8,399 nucleotides of DNA from Reyranella sp. (GCA_030681635.1 JAUXRT010000537.1:1-8399); one strand, 5' to 3'; positions 1-8,026 are shown, counted from the first letter of the stretch. Numbers and translations: made by a program. Notes: generated from the sequence alone by a model not told the origin.

Positions 1-921
1 GAGAAAGGAACGGCGCAGCGCTTCGACTATGTCGGCTATGTCTTCATCGCCATCGCGATCGCGGCGGCCCAGCTCGTGTTCGACCGCGGCCAGCGCAACG
101 ACTGGTTCGACTCGCCCGAGATCATCGCCGAGTGCGTCATCGCCGGATTGTTCGCCACCATGTTCGCCATCCATATGGCTACGGCACGGGCGCCGTTGTT
201 CGACATGGCCACGTTTCGGGACCGCAACTTCTCCGTCGGCATCGCCGTCGCCCTGGTCATGGGCATGCTGCAATACACGCCCATGGTGCTGTTCCCGCCC
301 CTCCTGCAGGAACTGCTCGGCTATCCGGAAACGATGATCGGCTACCTGATCGCGGCGCGCGGGCTCGGCAACCTCGCCTCCTTCTTTGTCGTGGCCCAGC
401 TGACCCGGATCAACCCCCGCTTCTGCCTGTTCCTCGGTCTTGCCATCCAGGCCTTTGCCGGCTTCTGGATGGCCTCGCTCGACATCAACCTCACGGCCAA
501 CGACGTGATGTGGACCAATATCCTGCACGGCTTCGGATTCGGGCTCTGCTACACGCCGATGGCGGTGCTCGCCTTCTCAACCCTGCAGGGCCGGCTCCTG
601 ACCCAGGGCAACGCCATCTTCGCCCTGGTGCGCATGCTCGGCAGCAGCGTCTTCATCTCGCTGACCCTGGTCGTGTTCGCACATGCCACCGCCGAGGCTC
701 ATGTCAACCTGACGAGCGGGATTACCGCCTTCACGCAGGACCTGATCGCGCCCTGGATCAATGCCTTCGGCCGCACCGGCGGCCAGGTGGAGGCGCGTTT
801 GAGCTCGGAGATCCAGCGCCAGGCCTCGATGATCGGCTATATCAACGCCTTCTACCTGATGACCCTGGTGCCCCTGCTCACGATGCCGCTGGCGCTGTTG
901 TTCGCTGTCAAGCGCCGCTGA
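1..921 (+). CDS. DHA2-family MFS drug-efflux permease, C-terminal part (5' end outside window)
   Basis: This is the last 306 codons of an inner-membrane major facilitator of the EmrB/QacA (DHA2, 14-TM) type, which exports drugs or other amphipathic compounds using the proton gradient. The frame is open from base 1 to the TGA at 919-921, so the true start lies upstream; an internal GTG at 76 is not the start. The first residues carry the FDYVG and DRGQRNDWFD segment typical of the DHA2 central region. At least six hydrophobic helices follow, including the QGNAIFALVRMLGSSVFISL stretch, which resembles the family's conserved late 'N-x-x-R-x-x-G-x-S' helix. The protein ends in a short basic tail (VKRR). 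No HlyD/EmrA-type adaptor gene follows; one could lie upstream, as is common for emrAB-like pairs. The next gene starts 36 bp later. Family assignment is firm; the substrate is unknown. Confidence 0.88.
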   Translation, partial: EKGTAQRFDYVGYVFIAIAIAAAQLVFDRGQRNDWFDSPEIIAECVIAGLFATMFAIHMATARAPLFDMATFRDRNFSVGIAVALVMGMLQYTPMVLFPPLLQELLGYPETMIGYLIAARGLGNLASFFVVAQLTRINPRFCLFLGLAIQAFAGFWMASLDINLTANDVMWTNILHGFGFGLCYTPMAVLAFSTLQGRLLTQGNAIFALVRMLGSSVFISLTLVVFAHATAEAHVNLTSGITAFTQDLIAPWINAFGRTGGQVEARLSSEIQRQASMIGYINAFYLMTLVPLLTMPLALLFAVKRR

Positions 922-944
922 CGCCCTAGCAACGCGGCTCGACG

Positions 945-957
945 TAACCTACAAAGC
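945..957 (+). promoter_or_regulatory. Candidate -10 element placed for a leaderless livM transcript
   Basis: TAACCT at 945-950 is followed by 7 nt and then the livM ATG at 958. A sigma70-type -10 in this position would start transcription at or within a base or two of the A of ATG. No Shine-Dalgarno sequence is visible between 930 and 957. The best -35 candidate, CTGACG at 918-923, is 21 bp away, which is too far, so the promoter call is weak on its own. It is supported mainly by the same arrangement before the gene at 6834. Confidence 0.3.
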
Positions 958-1923
958 ATGATGCCTGTCTCCTCCCGCCCGCAAGATTCGGCCGACCGCA
1001 TCTATTTCACGCTCGTGGCACTGATCGGCGGCGCGCTGATGATCTATTTCGCGCTGGTCCCAGTCTTCGGGCTCAATGTCGCCTTCCACTTCTACCTGAT
1101 GCTCTGGATCACGATGGCGTCGGCCTTCAACGTGTCCTCGGGCTTCTCCGGCTACCTGCCGTTCGGCTATGTGGCGTTCTACGGGATCGGCGCCTTCACG
1201 ACGGCGATCCTGGTGAAGAAAGCGGCCTTCCCGGTGTTCCTCGCGCTCCCCTTCTCCGGTGTTGCGGGTCTGGTTCTGGCGCTGCTGTTCGCGCCGACAC
1301 TTCGTCTCTCCGGCATCTATTTCGGTATCGTGAGCCTGGCCCTGGCCGGCATCTGCCGCCTGGTCATCACCAATATGCCGGAGGAGATCACGGGCGGCAG
1401 TTTCGGTCTCCAACTCGGCAGCCGAGCGCATCCGGTGCAGAGCTTCTACGTCATGATGGCCGTGATGGTGGTGGCGCTGGCCACCATCCTGTGGCTGTCG
1501 CGCTCGCGACTGGGCAAGGCGCTGCGCGCCACGCGGGACGACGCTGATGCGGCCGAGATGATGGGCATCAACGTGCCGCGCGTGCGGCTCTACGGCTGGA
1601 TGATCGCGGCATTCTTCCCGGCGGTCTGCGGCGGCGTAGAAGCCTGGTACACCAATGTCGTCGACACAGAGACCGCCTTCAACACGCTGATCACCGCCAA
1701 GACGGTGATCTACGCCGTCGCCGGCGGGCTGGGCACGGTCACCGGCCCGATCATCGGCGCGGTCGCCATGGTCTGGCTCGACGAGCTGATCTGGCGGCAG
1801 TTCCCGCTCCTCAACCTCCTGATCCTGGGCGTGGCCACGGTGGCCTTGGTGCTGTTCCTGCCGCGTGGGATCGTCGGCAGCATACTGCGGCGCAAGCCGC
1901 AGTGGCGCCGCTACGTGCCGTAG
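958..1923 (+). CDS. livM: Branched-chain amino acid-type ABC importer, permease LivM
   Basis: This is one of the two inner-membrane permeases of a HAAT-family importer (BPD_transp_2 fold). It is 321 residues, normal for LivM, and strongly hydrophobic with about 8-10 membrane segments. Diagnostic stretches are SGFSGYLPFGYVAFYGIGAF (residues 61-80, the LivM 'SGyaGqlslGhaaFfGiGAy' motif), ITGGSFGL (about 144-151), the cytoplasmic coupling loop GKALRATRDDADAAEMMGIN (186-205) that docks on the ATPases, and AGGLGTVTGPIIGA (255-268). The C-terminus is basic (RRKPQWRRYVP). Tandem ATGs occur at 958 and 961; 958 is taken because a -10-like element sits 7 nt before it. No Shine-Dalgarno site is seen, unlike livH, livF and the binding-protein gene. 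It heads the cluster, whereas many liv operons place the binding protein or livH first. The stop is followed by livH after 9 bp. Confidence 0.92.
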   Translation: MMPVSSRPQDSADRIYFTLVALIGGALMIYFALVPVFGLNVAFHFYLMLWITMASAFNVSSGFSGYLPFGYVAFYGIGAFTTAILVKKAAFPVFLALPFSGVAGLVLALLFAPTLRLSGIYFGIVSLALAGICRLVITNMPEEITGGSFGLQLGSRAHPVQSFYVMMAVMVVALATILWLSRSRLGKALRATRDDADAAEMMGINVPRVRLYGWMIAAFFPAVCGGVEAWYTNVVDTETAFNTLITAKTVIYAVAGGLGTVTGPIIGAVAMVWLDELIWRQFPLLNLLILGVATVALVLFLPRGIVGSILRRKPQWRRYVP

Positions 1924-1932
1924 GGAGGGGTC

Positions 1933-2810
1933 ATGGAACTTCTGATCCTGAACGGCATCGTGAACGGCCTGATCGTGGGCGGCATTTACGCCCTGGTCGG
2001 CGTCAGCCTCACACTGCTCTACGGCGTGTTGCGGGTGGTGAACTTCGCCCACGGCGAGTTCGTGATTGCGGGCTCCTTCTTCGCCTACGTGCTGTTCACC
2101 AGCCTGAACGTGCCGCCGCTGCTCGCCCTGCCGGTGGCGGCGATCTCCTTCTTCGCGGCCGGCTGGGGCCTCTACTATGTGCTGATCCCGCGCCTGTCGC
2201 GCAGCGATGACCCAGAGCTGATGTCGTTCCTGATGTTCTATGGCGTGTCGATCACGGCGGCGGCCCTGATGCTGCTGCTGTTCGAGGCCGATTCGCGCTC
2301 GATCGACTACAGTTTTACGCCGATCTCGATACAGGTGGGGCCGATCTACGTCTCGACCGCGCGGTTGGTGGCATTGGCGATCACCGCCGTGATCTCGGCC
2401 GGCCTCGCCCTGTTCCTGTTCCGCACCCTGCCGGGCAAGGCGCTGCGTGCGGCGATCATGAACCCCGAGGCGATCCAGATCGTCGGTGTCGACATCGTGC
2501 GGCTCTCGGCCTTCGCCTTCGCCCTGGCGACAGCGCTGGCCGGCGTCACCGGCGTTCTGGTGGCGCTGGTGTTCCCGGCGTTCAACGCCTTCTCCGGCAC
2601 CGAGTACACGATCATCGCTTTCATCGTCGTTGTGCTGGGCGGCCTCGGCAATCCGGTGGGCGCCCTGGTCGCCGGCGTTCTGTTCGGCCTGGCCGAACAG
2701 ATGGCGACGGTGTTCCTGCCGCAGGCGCTGGCCCAGATCGTGGGCTTCGCGATCCTGGTCGGCACGATCTTCCTGCGGCCGTCCGGCCTGTTTGGCACGA
2801 GCACGAAAAA

Positions 2811-2814
<4 letters not shown>
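1933..2814 (+). CDS. livH: Branched-chain amino acid-type ABC importer, permease LivH
   Basis: This is the second permease of the importer, pairing with LivM to form the channel across the inner membrane. It is 293 residues with about eight hydrophobic segments. The signature LLYGVLRVVNFAHGEF (residues 28-43) is the classic LivH motif. The coupling loop GKALRAAIMNPEAIQIVGVD (168-187) and VVLGGLGNPVGALVAGVLFG (233-252) match the family. The C-terminal LRPSGLFG (281-288) is the usual LivH ending. The start at 1933 follows a strong purine-rich ribosome-binding site, GGGAGGGG at 1923-1930, which overlaps the livM stop codon. Its own stop TGA (2812-2814) overlaps the livG ATG (2811-2813), so the two are probably translationally coupled. 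Confidence 0.94.
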
Positions 2815-3524
<710 letters not shown>

Positions 3525-3526
3525 CG

Positions 3527-4288
3527 ATGACGGACCCGACGCAGCAAGTGCCGGCAGCAATGGAACTCGTCGAAGTCGATGTCGCCTACCACGGCGATAT
3601 CCGCATCCTGCGCGGGCTTTCCCTCAAGGTCCGGCCGGGCATGATCACCGGCGTGATCGGTCCCAACGGCGCGGGTAAGTCGACGGCGCTGCGGGCGCTC
3701 TACGGGCTGCTGAAGCCGGTGGCGGGCGACGTCCTGATCGACGGCAAAAAAGTCACCGGCCTGCCGCCGTGGAAGTTCATCGACCACGGCATCGCACTGG
3801 TGCCCCAGCATCGCAGCCTGTTCAACGAGCTTTCGGTCGACGACAACCTCCGGCTCGCCTGCTGGTCGTTCCGCCGCGACCGGGCCCGCGTCGAGGCCGC
3901 GGTCGAGCGCGCCTACGCCCAATTCCCGATGCTGCGCGACAAACGGCGCGACATGGCTGGATCCATGAGCGGCGGCCAGCAGCGTTTCCTCGAACTGGGG
4001 CGATCGCTGGCCCTGCAGCCGCGTGTCCTGTTGCTCGACGAGCCGACAGCGATGATCGCGCCGCGCATCAGCGCCGAGATCTACGAATTCATCGCCGGCC
4101 TGCCGGCCCAGGGGATCACCGTCCTGCTGGTCGACCAGAACGTGCGCCAGTGCGTGCGCATCTCCGGTCATCTCTACGTGCTGGAACTGGGCCAGAACAA
4201 GGTCGATGGCGCGGCCAGCGATTTCCAGAAGGACAGCGGCCTGCGCGACCTGATCGCCGAGTGGGTCGACTATCGCATCGACGCGTGA
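3527..4288 (+). CDS. livF: Branched-chain amino acid-type ABC importer, ATPase LivF
   Basis: This is the second cytoplasmic ATPase subunit, 253 residues. It has Walker A GPNGAGKS (45-52), the Q-loop LVPQ (Q94), LSVDDNLRL (102-110, the LivF 'LTVeENLrl' stretch), signature MSGGQ (147-151), Walker B VLLLDE (167-172), and LVDQN (201-205), where glutamine stands at the switch-histidine position as is usual in LivF (normally VEQN). DEPTAMIAP replaces the common DEPSLGLAP after Walker B, a visible departure in the D-loop region. The ATG at 3527 is chosen over a much longer upstream open frame because it is 2 bp past the livG stop and has GGGGA at 3515-3519 as ribosome-binding site. A second ATG at 3560 gives a protein starting MELVEV and cannot be excluded. 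Confidence 0.92.
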   Translation: MTDPTQQVPAAMELVEVDVAYHGDIRILRGLSLKVRPGMITGVIGPNGAGKSTALRALYGLLKPVAGDVLIDGKKVTGLPPWKFIDHGIALVPQHRSLFNELSVDDNLRLACWSFRRDRARVEAAVERAYAQFPMLRDKRRDMAGSMSGGQQRFLELGRSLALQPRVLLLDEPTAMIAPRISAEIYEFIAGLPAQGITVLLVDQNVRQCVRISGHLYVLELGQNKVDGAASDFQKDSGLRDLIAEWVDYRIDA

Positions 4289-4313
4289 CGACCGGCCCGG
4301 CGAAGGCTAGGCT
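4285..4313 (+). promoter_or_regulatory. Candidate sigma70-type promoter for the binding-protein gene
   Basis: GTGACG (4285-4290, close to TTGACG) and TAGGCT (4308-4313) are separated by exactly 17 bp in the gap after livF. Transcription would begin near 4320, leaving a leader of roughly 17 nt that contains the ribosome-binding site at 4323-4330. The TAGGCT box sits in a GCTAG context like the alphaproteobacterial GCTA-type -10. A separate promoter would suit the need for more binding protein than permease. The -35 overlaps the livF stop codon. This is prediction only. Confidence 0.4.
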
Positions 4314-4336
4314 TTGATATCCAAGGGAGGACCAAG

Positions 4337-5563
4337 ATGGCTTTCAAGCTGCCCAGAAGGACCCTTATCGCCACCGCAGCCGGCGCACTCGCCATCGGCA
4401 GTGCGCGGGCACAGGGCGCCAAGCCGATCCGCATCGGCATGACCGTTTCATCGACCGGCACTTTCGCCCTCGCCGCCCAGTCGGGCCTGGGCGGGGCCGA
4501 GATCTGGGTCGACGACGTAAACAGCCGCGGCGGCATTTCGATCGGTGGCGTCAAGCGCAAGGTCGAACTCGTGAAGCTCGACGACCGCAGCGACAAGACC
4601 ACCATTCCCAAGGTCTACGAAACCCTGATCAAGGAAGAGAAGGTCGACCTCTGTTTCGGACCGTTCGGATCGACGCTGACGGCCGCCGCCGTCAACACCA
4701 CGGAGACGAACGACAAGTTCATGGTGATCTGGTCGGCCTCGGCCGATTCGATCTACCAGCAGGGCTACAAGTACGTGGTCTCGGCGACCCAGCAGGCCGG
4801 GACGCTGCTCGGCCGGCCCGGCGTCAAGGCGTTCGGCAAGCTCGGCGTCAAGAAGATCGCCTTCGCCTATCTCGATGAGCCGTTCCCCGCCGCCCTGACC
4901 AACGGCGCGATCGAGGAGGCGAAGAGCCTCGGCATGGAAGTGACCATGAACGAGAAGTTCGCCAAGGGAACGAAGGACTTCAACATCCTGATCCAGAAGG
5001 CCAAGGCGAGCGGCGCCGACGTCTTCATGCCGACTGCCTACGAAGGCGACCAGATGACCATCGCGCGCCAGTTGCGCGAAACCAATGCCGACTTCAAGGG
5101 CGTATATTTCGTCTACGCCTCGCAGCCCCAGTTCCTCGCCATCGGGAAGGACGCGCAGTACCACTTCAGCCAGACGCTGCTGAACGACAAGATCAACTGG
5201 AAAGTCACCAGCGGCCTCAATCGGGCGCAGATGATGGAGCGTTACGCTAAGCTCTTCCCCAATGCCCAGTATGCCGCCGACTTCCAGACGGCGCTGGCCT
5301 ATGGCGCCGGCGCGGTGGTGGAACAGATCATCACCGAGGCCCAGTCACTCGACGCCGCCAAGCTCAAGGAAGCCGCGCTCAAGCTCAACGACAAGATGGT
5401 CACGGTCACTGGTCCGTACCAGATCGACGCCACCGGCAAGCAGTTCAAGAACGAGTTCGCCGTGATGCAGAACATGCCCAACGGACCGGAGGTGATCTAT
5501 CCGCCCGAGGTCGCCACCGCGAAGGCAGTCTATCCGGTGCCGCCGTACAAGGACCGCAAGTAG
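4337..5563 (+). CDS. Periplasmic substrate-binding protein of the HAAT ABC importer (LivJ/LivK-like)
   Basis: This is the periplasmic receptor that captures the ligand and delivers it to LivM/LivH. It is 408 residues with a type I periplasmic-binding-protein (Peripla_BP_6-like) fold. The N-terminus is a signal peptide: basic KLPRR, a hydrophobic alanine-rich core, and a likely signal-peptidase I site after ARA (about residue 25). The twin arginine in PRRTLI hints at Tat export but Sec is equally possible; no lipobox cysteine is present. The mature protein begins with PIRIGMTVSSTGTFA, the typical first strand of this family, followed by the GGAEIWVDDVNSRGGI helix and LDDRSDKTT, and ends with VYPVPPYKDRK. 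The start is well supported by AAGGGAGG at 4323-4330, 6 nt before ATG. It lies 48 bp after livF, last in the cluster. The ligand could be amino acids, amides, urea or aromatic acids; the sequence does not decide. Confidence 0.9.
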   Translation: MAFKLPRRTLIATAAGALAIGSARAQGAKPIRIGMTVSSTGTFALAAQSGLGGAEIWVDDVNSRGGISIGGVKRKVELVKLDDRSDKTTIPKVYETLIKEEKVDLCFGPFGSTLTAAAVNTTETNDKFMVIWSASADSIYQQGYKYVVSATQQAGTLLGRPGVKAFGKLGVKKIAFAYLDEPFPAALTNGAIEEAKSLGMEVTMNEKFAKGTKDFNILIQKAKASGADVFMPTAYEGDQMTIARQLRETNADFKGVYFVYASQPQFLAIGKDAQYHFSQTLLNDKINWKVTSGLNRAQMMERYAKLFPNAQYAADFQTALAYGAGAVVEQIITEAQSLDAAKLKEAALKLNDKMVTVTGPYQIDATGKQFKNEFAVMQNMPNGPEVIYPPEVATAKAVYPVPPYKDRK

Positions 5564-5573
5564 CGCATTCCCG

Positions 5574-6737
5574 TTAGCCCGCGGCGGCGGGGTTGACCCG
5601 CCGCCACAGGCCTGTGATCCCTACTCCCAGCGCCAGTATCCCGCCGATCAAAAACCCGCTGCCGTAACCGCCGGTGATCGACAGCGCCGCGCTGAACAGC
5701 AGCGGCAGGACCAGCGAGCCCGCGTCGCCGAAGGCCAGCACCGCGCCGGTCGTGGCCCCGATGCGGCCCGAGGGTGAGAGCCGCGCCACCTCGGCCAGCA
5801 GCACACCGTGCCAGCTCACGGCGGTGACGCTGAAGGCGATAGCGATCCCCGTGGCCGCCCAGGTCGGCCAGACGGGATCGATGAGCGCCGTCAGGACTGC
5901 GGCGCCCGCCATGGCGATGCCGAGGAGCGCCAGCAGGGTCGCGGGCTTCACAAGGCGCGAGGCCAGCCAGCCCCAGCCGATGCGGGCCGGCACGGCGACC
6001 GCGACGGCAATGGCGAACACGATGCCGGCGCGTTCGAGGTCGTAGCCGAGGCCGCGCACGAGATAGAGAACGAAGAAGCCGGTGAAGAGCGACTGCAGGC
6101 CGACGAAGCTGAACATGGCGATGCAGAGCGTGCGCAACGCCGGGTCACGCAGGACACTCGCGACATTGGCGCGGATATCGGCAGGCGACAGTGGTTGGGC
6201 GGGATTGCGGTCGGTGTCGAAGCGCCCGCGGAGCGGTTGCAGCGCCACCACCGTGGCAAGGCAGAGGCCGGCCACGACGAGCAGCGCCGCGCGCCAGCCT
6301 GAATCGACGGCCAGCACCGGCGCCACCACGCCTGCCAGCATCAGCCCCGCCGGCACGCCGGTCTGCTTGATCGAGAAGATCAACGGCGCGAGGTGCCGCG
6401 GCGAGAGCCGGCCGAGCAGGTGCGAGCTGGAGGGCGTCGAGAGTGCCTGGCCGAGGCCGCCCACGAAGGCACCCAGCGCAAACAGCGGCAGCCAGCCCGC
6501 GGTGGTGACGGCAAGGCCTGCGGCCAGCGCCAGCATGCCGACCTGGGTCATGCGAAGCGCGCCGTAGCGGATGATGAAGCCGCCGCAGCCCATGGTCGTG
6601 ATGAAGCCCGCGACCGCGCCGATGGCAAGATAGACGCCGACCAACGCCGGATCGACGCCGAGGTCGAGCACGATGGCGGCGGCAATCAACGGCACCGTCG
6701 AGCGTCCCAGCGTCGCGAAGGACTGCTGCACCGTCAT
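5574..6737 (-). CDS. MFS transporter, 12-TM type (start uncertain)
   Basis: This is a major facilitator permease of the inner membrane, 387 residues from the ATG at 6737. Hydrophobic segments run throughout. A degenerate motif A lies after TM2 (GCGGFIIRYGALR, residues 50-62) and lacks the usual aspartate. TPSSSHLLGRLSP (101-113) and FSIKQTGVPAG (121-131) form the conserved region around TM4-TM5 in this group. There is no family hallmark strong enough to name the substrate. The ATG falls inside what looks like the first membrane helix. The frame stays open upstream to a TGA at 6807-6809 and encodes KIFNLYLALGA directly before the ATG, which continues the helix. No ATG, GTG or TTG occurs there; CTG at 6801-6803 or ATT at 6804-6806 would be the only candidates. 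The gene converges on the binding-protein gene with 10 bp between stops and is not part of that operon. Confidence 0.82.
   Translation of the reverse strand: MTVQQSFATLGRSTVPLIAAAIVLDLGVDPALVGVYLAIGAVAGFITTMGCGGFIIRYGALRMTQVGMLALAAGLAVTTAGWLPLFALGAFVGGLGQALSTPSSSHLLGRLSPRHLAPLIFSIKQTGVPAGLMLAGVVAPVLAVDSGWRAALLVVAGLCLATVVALQPLRGRFDTDRNPAQPLSPADIRANVASVLRDPALRTLCIAMFSFVGLQSLFTGFFVLYLVRGLGYDLERAGIVFAIAVAVAVPARIGWGWLASRLVKPATLLALLGIAMAGAAVLTALIDPVWPTWAATGIAIAFSVTAVSWHGVLLAEVARLSPSGRIGATTGAVLAFGDAGSLVLPLLFSAALSITGGYGSGFLIGGILALGVGITGLWRRVNPAAAG
5583..5605. terminator. GC-rich perfect hairpin at the convergent gene ends
   Basis: A 9-bp perfect inverted repeat (GGCGGCGGG at 5583-5591 and CCCGCCGCC at 5597-5605, loop GTTGA) sits just past the binding-protein stop (5561-5563) and inside the last codons of the convergent MFS gene. 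Its position suits a bidirectional transcription stop between convergent genes. No T-run follows on either strand, so it is not a textbook intrinsic terminator. It also encodes the arginine and alanine codons of the MFS C-terminus, so it may simply reflect codon use. Confidence 0.35.
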
Positions 6738-6796
6738 GGCGCCGAGCGCTAGGTAGAGATTGAAGATTTTTAAGCTCCGGCGGGTGTCGGGCGAGA

Positions 6797-6826
6797 GTGA
6801 CAGAATTCAGCGCGCGGCGCTAAGCT
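6797..6826 (+). promoter_or_regulatory. Candidate promoter for the zinc-ribbon microprotein, leaderless spacing
   Basis: GTGACA (6797-6802, five of six to TTGACA) and TAAGCT (6821-6826) are separated by 18 bp, in a GCTAAGCT context. The ATG at 6834 lies 7 nt past the -10 hexamer, which puts the expected transcription start on the start codon. No Shine-Dalgarno sequence precedes it. This is the best-formed promoter in the window together with the one at 4285. Part of the region would be coding if the opposite-strand MFS gene starts further upstream. Confidence 0.42.
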
Positions 6827-6833
6827 GATGCGC

Positions 6834-7013
6834 ATGCGCGTCAAATGGCTCGATGATCTATTCGCCGCTCCTTCGGCCCCGAACAACCGGCCGCTGCGCG
6901 ATCTTTCGCGGTTCGAGATGGGCGTCTGCCCGGGCTGTCGGGGATTGCGCGCCACGGCGAGCGAGCGCTGCAGCCATTGCGGCAGCACCAAGCCCGCTGT
7001 CGCCGACGTTTGA
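6834..7013 (+). CDS. Small zinc-ribbon-like protein, 59 residues, function unknown
   Basis: This is a short basic N-terminal region (MRVKWLDDLF), a proline/asparagine-rich linker, then two cysteine knuckles: CPGC (C32, C35) and CSHC (C46, C49), separated by 10 residues. The CX2C-X10-CX2C pattern is that of a zinc ribbon or rubredoxin-like knuckle and predicts one bound zinc. No signal peptide or membrane segment is seen, so it is probably cytoplasmic. The two in-frame ATGs are 6828 and 6834; 6834 is preferred because a -10-like TAAGCT lies 7 nt before it and neither has a Shine-Dalgarno site. The gene stands alone between the oppositely oriented MFS and aldo/keto reductase genes and converges with the latter. 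Zinc ribbons of this size can bind nucleic acid or act as protein-assembly domains; nothing here chooses between these. That it is a real gene rests on the cysteine pattern, the promoter and the intergenic position. Confidence 0.68.
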   Translation: MRVKWLDDLFAAPSAPNNRPLRDLSRFEMGVCPGCRGLRATASERCSHCGSTKPAVADV

Positions 7014-7051
7014 CTTCGCTACAAATCCGCCGCGTTGCGGGGGCCGTCCCT
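7014..7051. other. Convergent intergenic gap, no clear terminator
   Basis: The 38 bp between the convergent microprotein and aldo/keto reductase stops contain only a short imperfect CCGC/GCGG inverted repeat around 7028-7041 and no T-run on either strand. I see no convincing intrinsic terminator. Confidence 0.4.
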
Positions 7052-8026
7052 CTAGCCCTTCGCGGCCTTCTGTTCCTCCAGCCGGTCCGTGGCGGGTGGC
7101 GGCGTGGGTGAAAGGGCGGAGATCTCGGCGCGCAGCTCGGGCGTCATGTCGATCTTCACCGAGGCCAGCGAGTCCTTGAGCTGGTCGAGGTTGCGGGCGC
7201 CGACGATGGGCGCGGTGATGCCGGGATGCGATCCCACCCAGGCGATGGCGGCGCTGACCGGGTGCATGCCCTTCTGCCTGCAGAAGGCGACGAACTTCTC
7301 CGCGACCTCGAAGGTCCAGGATTCGCCGTAGCGCGCCTCGTACATCTTGTTGGTCTTCAGCCTCCCGGTGGCCTGGCCAAGATACTTGCCCGAAAGAAGC
7401 CCGGCCGCGCCGGGACTATAGGGAATGACGCCGATGCCGTTGGCCTGGGCCATCGGCAGCAACTCGACCTCGGCCTGGCGCTTCACCAGGTTGTACATCG
7501 GCTGGATGACTTGCAGGCGCGCCCAGTTGTGGCGCTCCTGGAGATCGACCGCACGCTGCGTCTGCCATGCCGCCCAATTGCTGACGGCGGGATAGAGAAC
7601 CTTGCCCGAGCGCACCACGTCCTCCAGCCCGCGCATCATCTCCTCGATCGGCGTCAGAGGATCGAACTTGTGCAGGAACAGCACGTCGATGTGATCGGTC
7701 TGCAGGTGGCGAAGACTGCGCTCCACTGCGCGGACCACATGGCGGCGCGAGCTGCCGCGCGCGTTGATGTCGTCGCTGTGCGGGCTGAAGCACTTGGTGG
7801 TCAGCACAAGATCGTCGCGATGGCCTTTCGCCAGGCGGCCGAGGATCTGTTCCGACACACCCTTGTTGTACTCGTCGGCGCAGTCGAAAAAGTTGATGCC
7901 GGCATCACGGACCGCCTTGTACATGGCGGCCGAAGTGGCTTCGTCGGCATCGCCGCCGAAGGACATGGTGCCGAAGCAGAGCTCGGAGACGGAGACGCCG
8001 GTGCGGCCGAGGAGCTTGGTTTTCAT
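7052..8026 (-). CDS. Aldo/keto reductase, NADPH-dependent type
   Basis: This is a cytoplasmic (beta/alpha)8 oxidoreductase of 324 residues, which reduces aldehydes or ketones with NAD(P)H. The N-terminus MKTKLLGRTGVSVSELCFGTMSFGG is the classic start of the YajO/YakC-like bacterial branch. The catalytic tetrad is complete: D48 in FFDCADEY, Y53, K78 in LVLTTK, and H119 in DVLFLHKFD. GKVLYPAVSNW corresponds to the 'GKvryiGvSN' strand, and IPYSPGAAGLLSGKY to the 'ysPLaqGlLtGKy' motif. The late segment PIVGARNLDQLKDSL matches the phosphate-binding part of the cofactor site. The C-terminus is a proline-rich then charged tail (TPPPATDRLEEQKAAKG). The start at 8026 is supported by the family N-terminus, although no Shine-Dalgarno is visible. 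It is divergent from the GMC oxidoreductase, with which it shares a 70-bp upstream region. The substrate is not predictable. Confidence 0.92.
   Translation of the reverse strand: MKTKLLGRTGVSVSELCFGTMSFGGDADEATSAAMYKAVRDAGINFFDCADEYNKGVSEQILGRLAKGHRDDLVLTTKCFSPHSDDINARGSSRRHVVRAVERSLRHLQTDHIDVLFLHKFDPLTPIEEMMRGLEDVVRSGKVLYPAVSNWAAWQTQRAVDLQERHNWARLQVIQPMYNLVKRQAEVELLPMAQANGIGVIPYSPGAAGLLSGKYLGQATGRLKTNKMYEARYGESWTFEVAEKFVAFCRQKGMHPVSAAIAWVGSHPGITAPIVGARNLDQLKDSLASVKIDMTPELRAEISALSPTPPPATDRLEEQKAAKG

Noticed and set aside
949..2052. 367-residue open frame on the minus strand across livM and the start of livH
   Set aside because: It is a shadow of livM: rich in His, Asp, Gln, Glu and Arg with no domain, as expected for the antisense of hydrophobic GC-rich coding sequence. 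LivM on the plus strand has clear family motifs.
5606..5615. 10-bp palindrome ACAGGCCTGT as a possible operator
   Set aside because: It is inside the MFS coding region near the 3' end and occurs once; no second copy near a promoter.
5808..6302. Plus-strand open frames inside the second MFS gene
   Set aside because: Charged, repeat-like composition without domains, antisense to a protein with clear membrane helices and MFS motifs.
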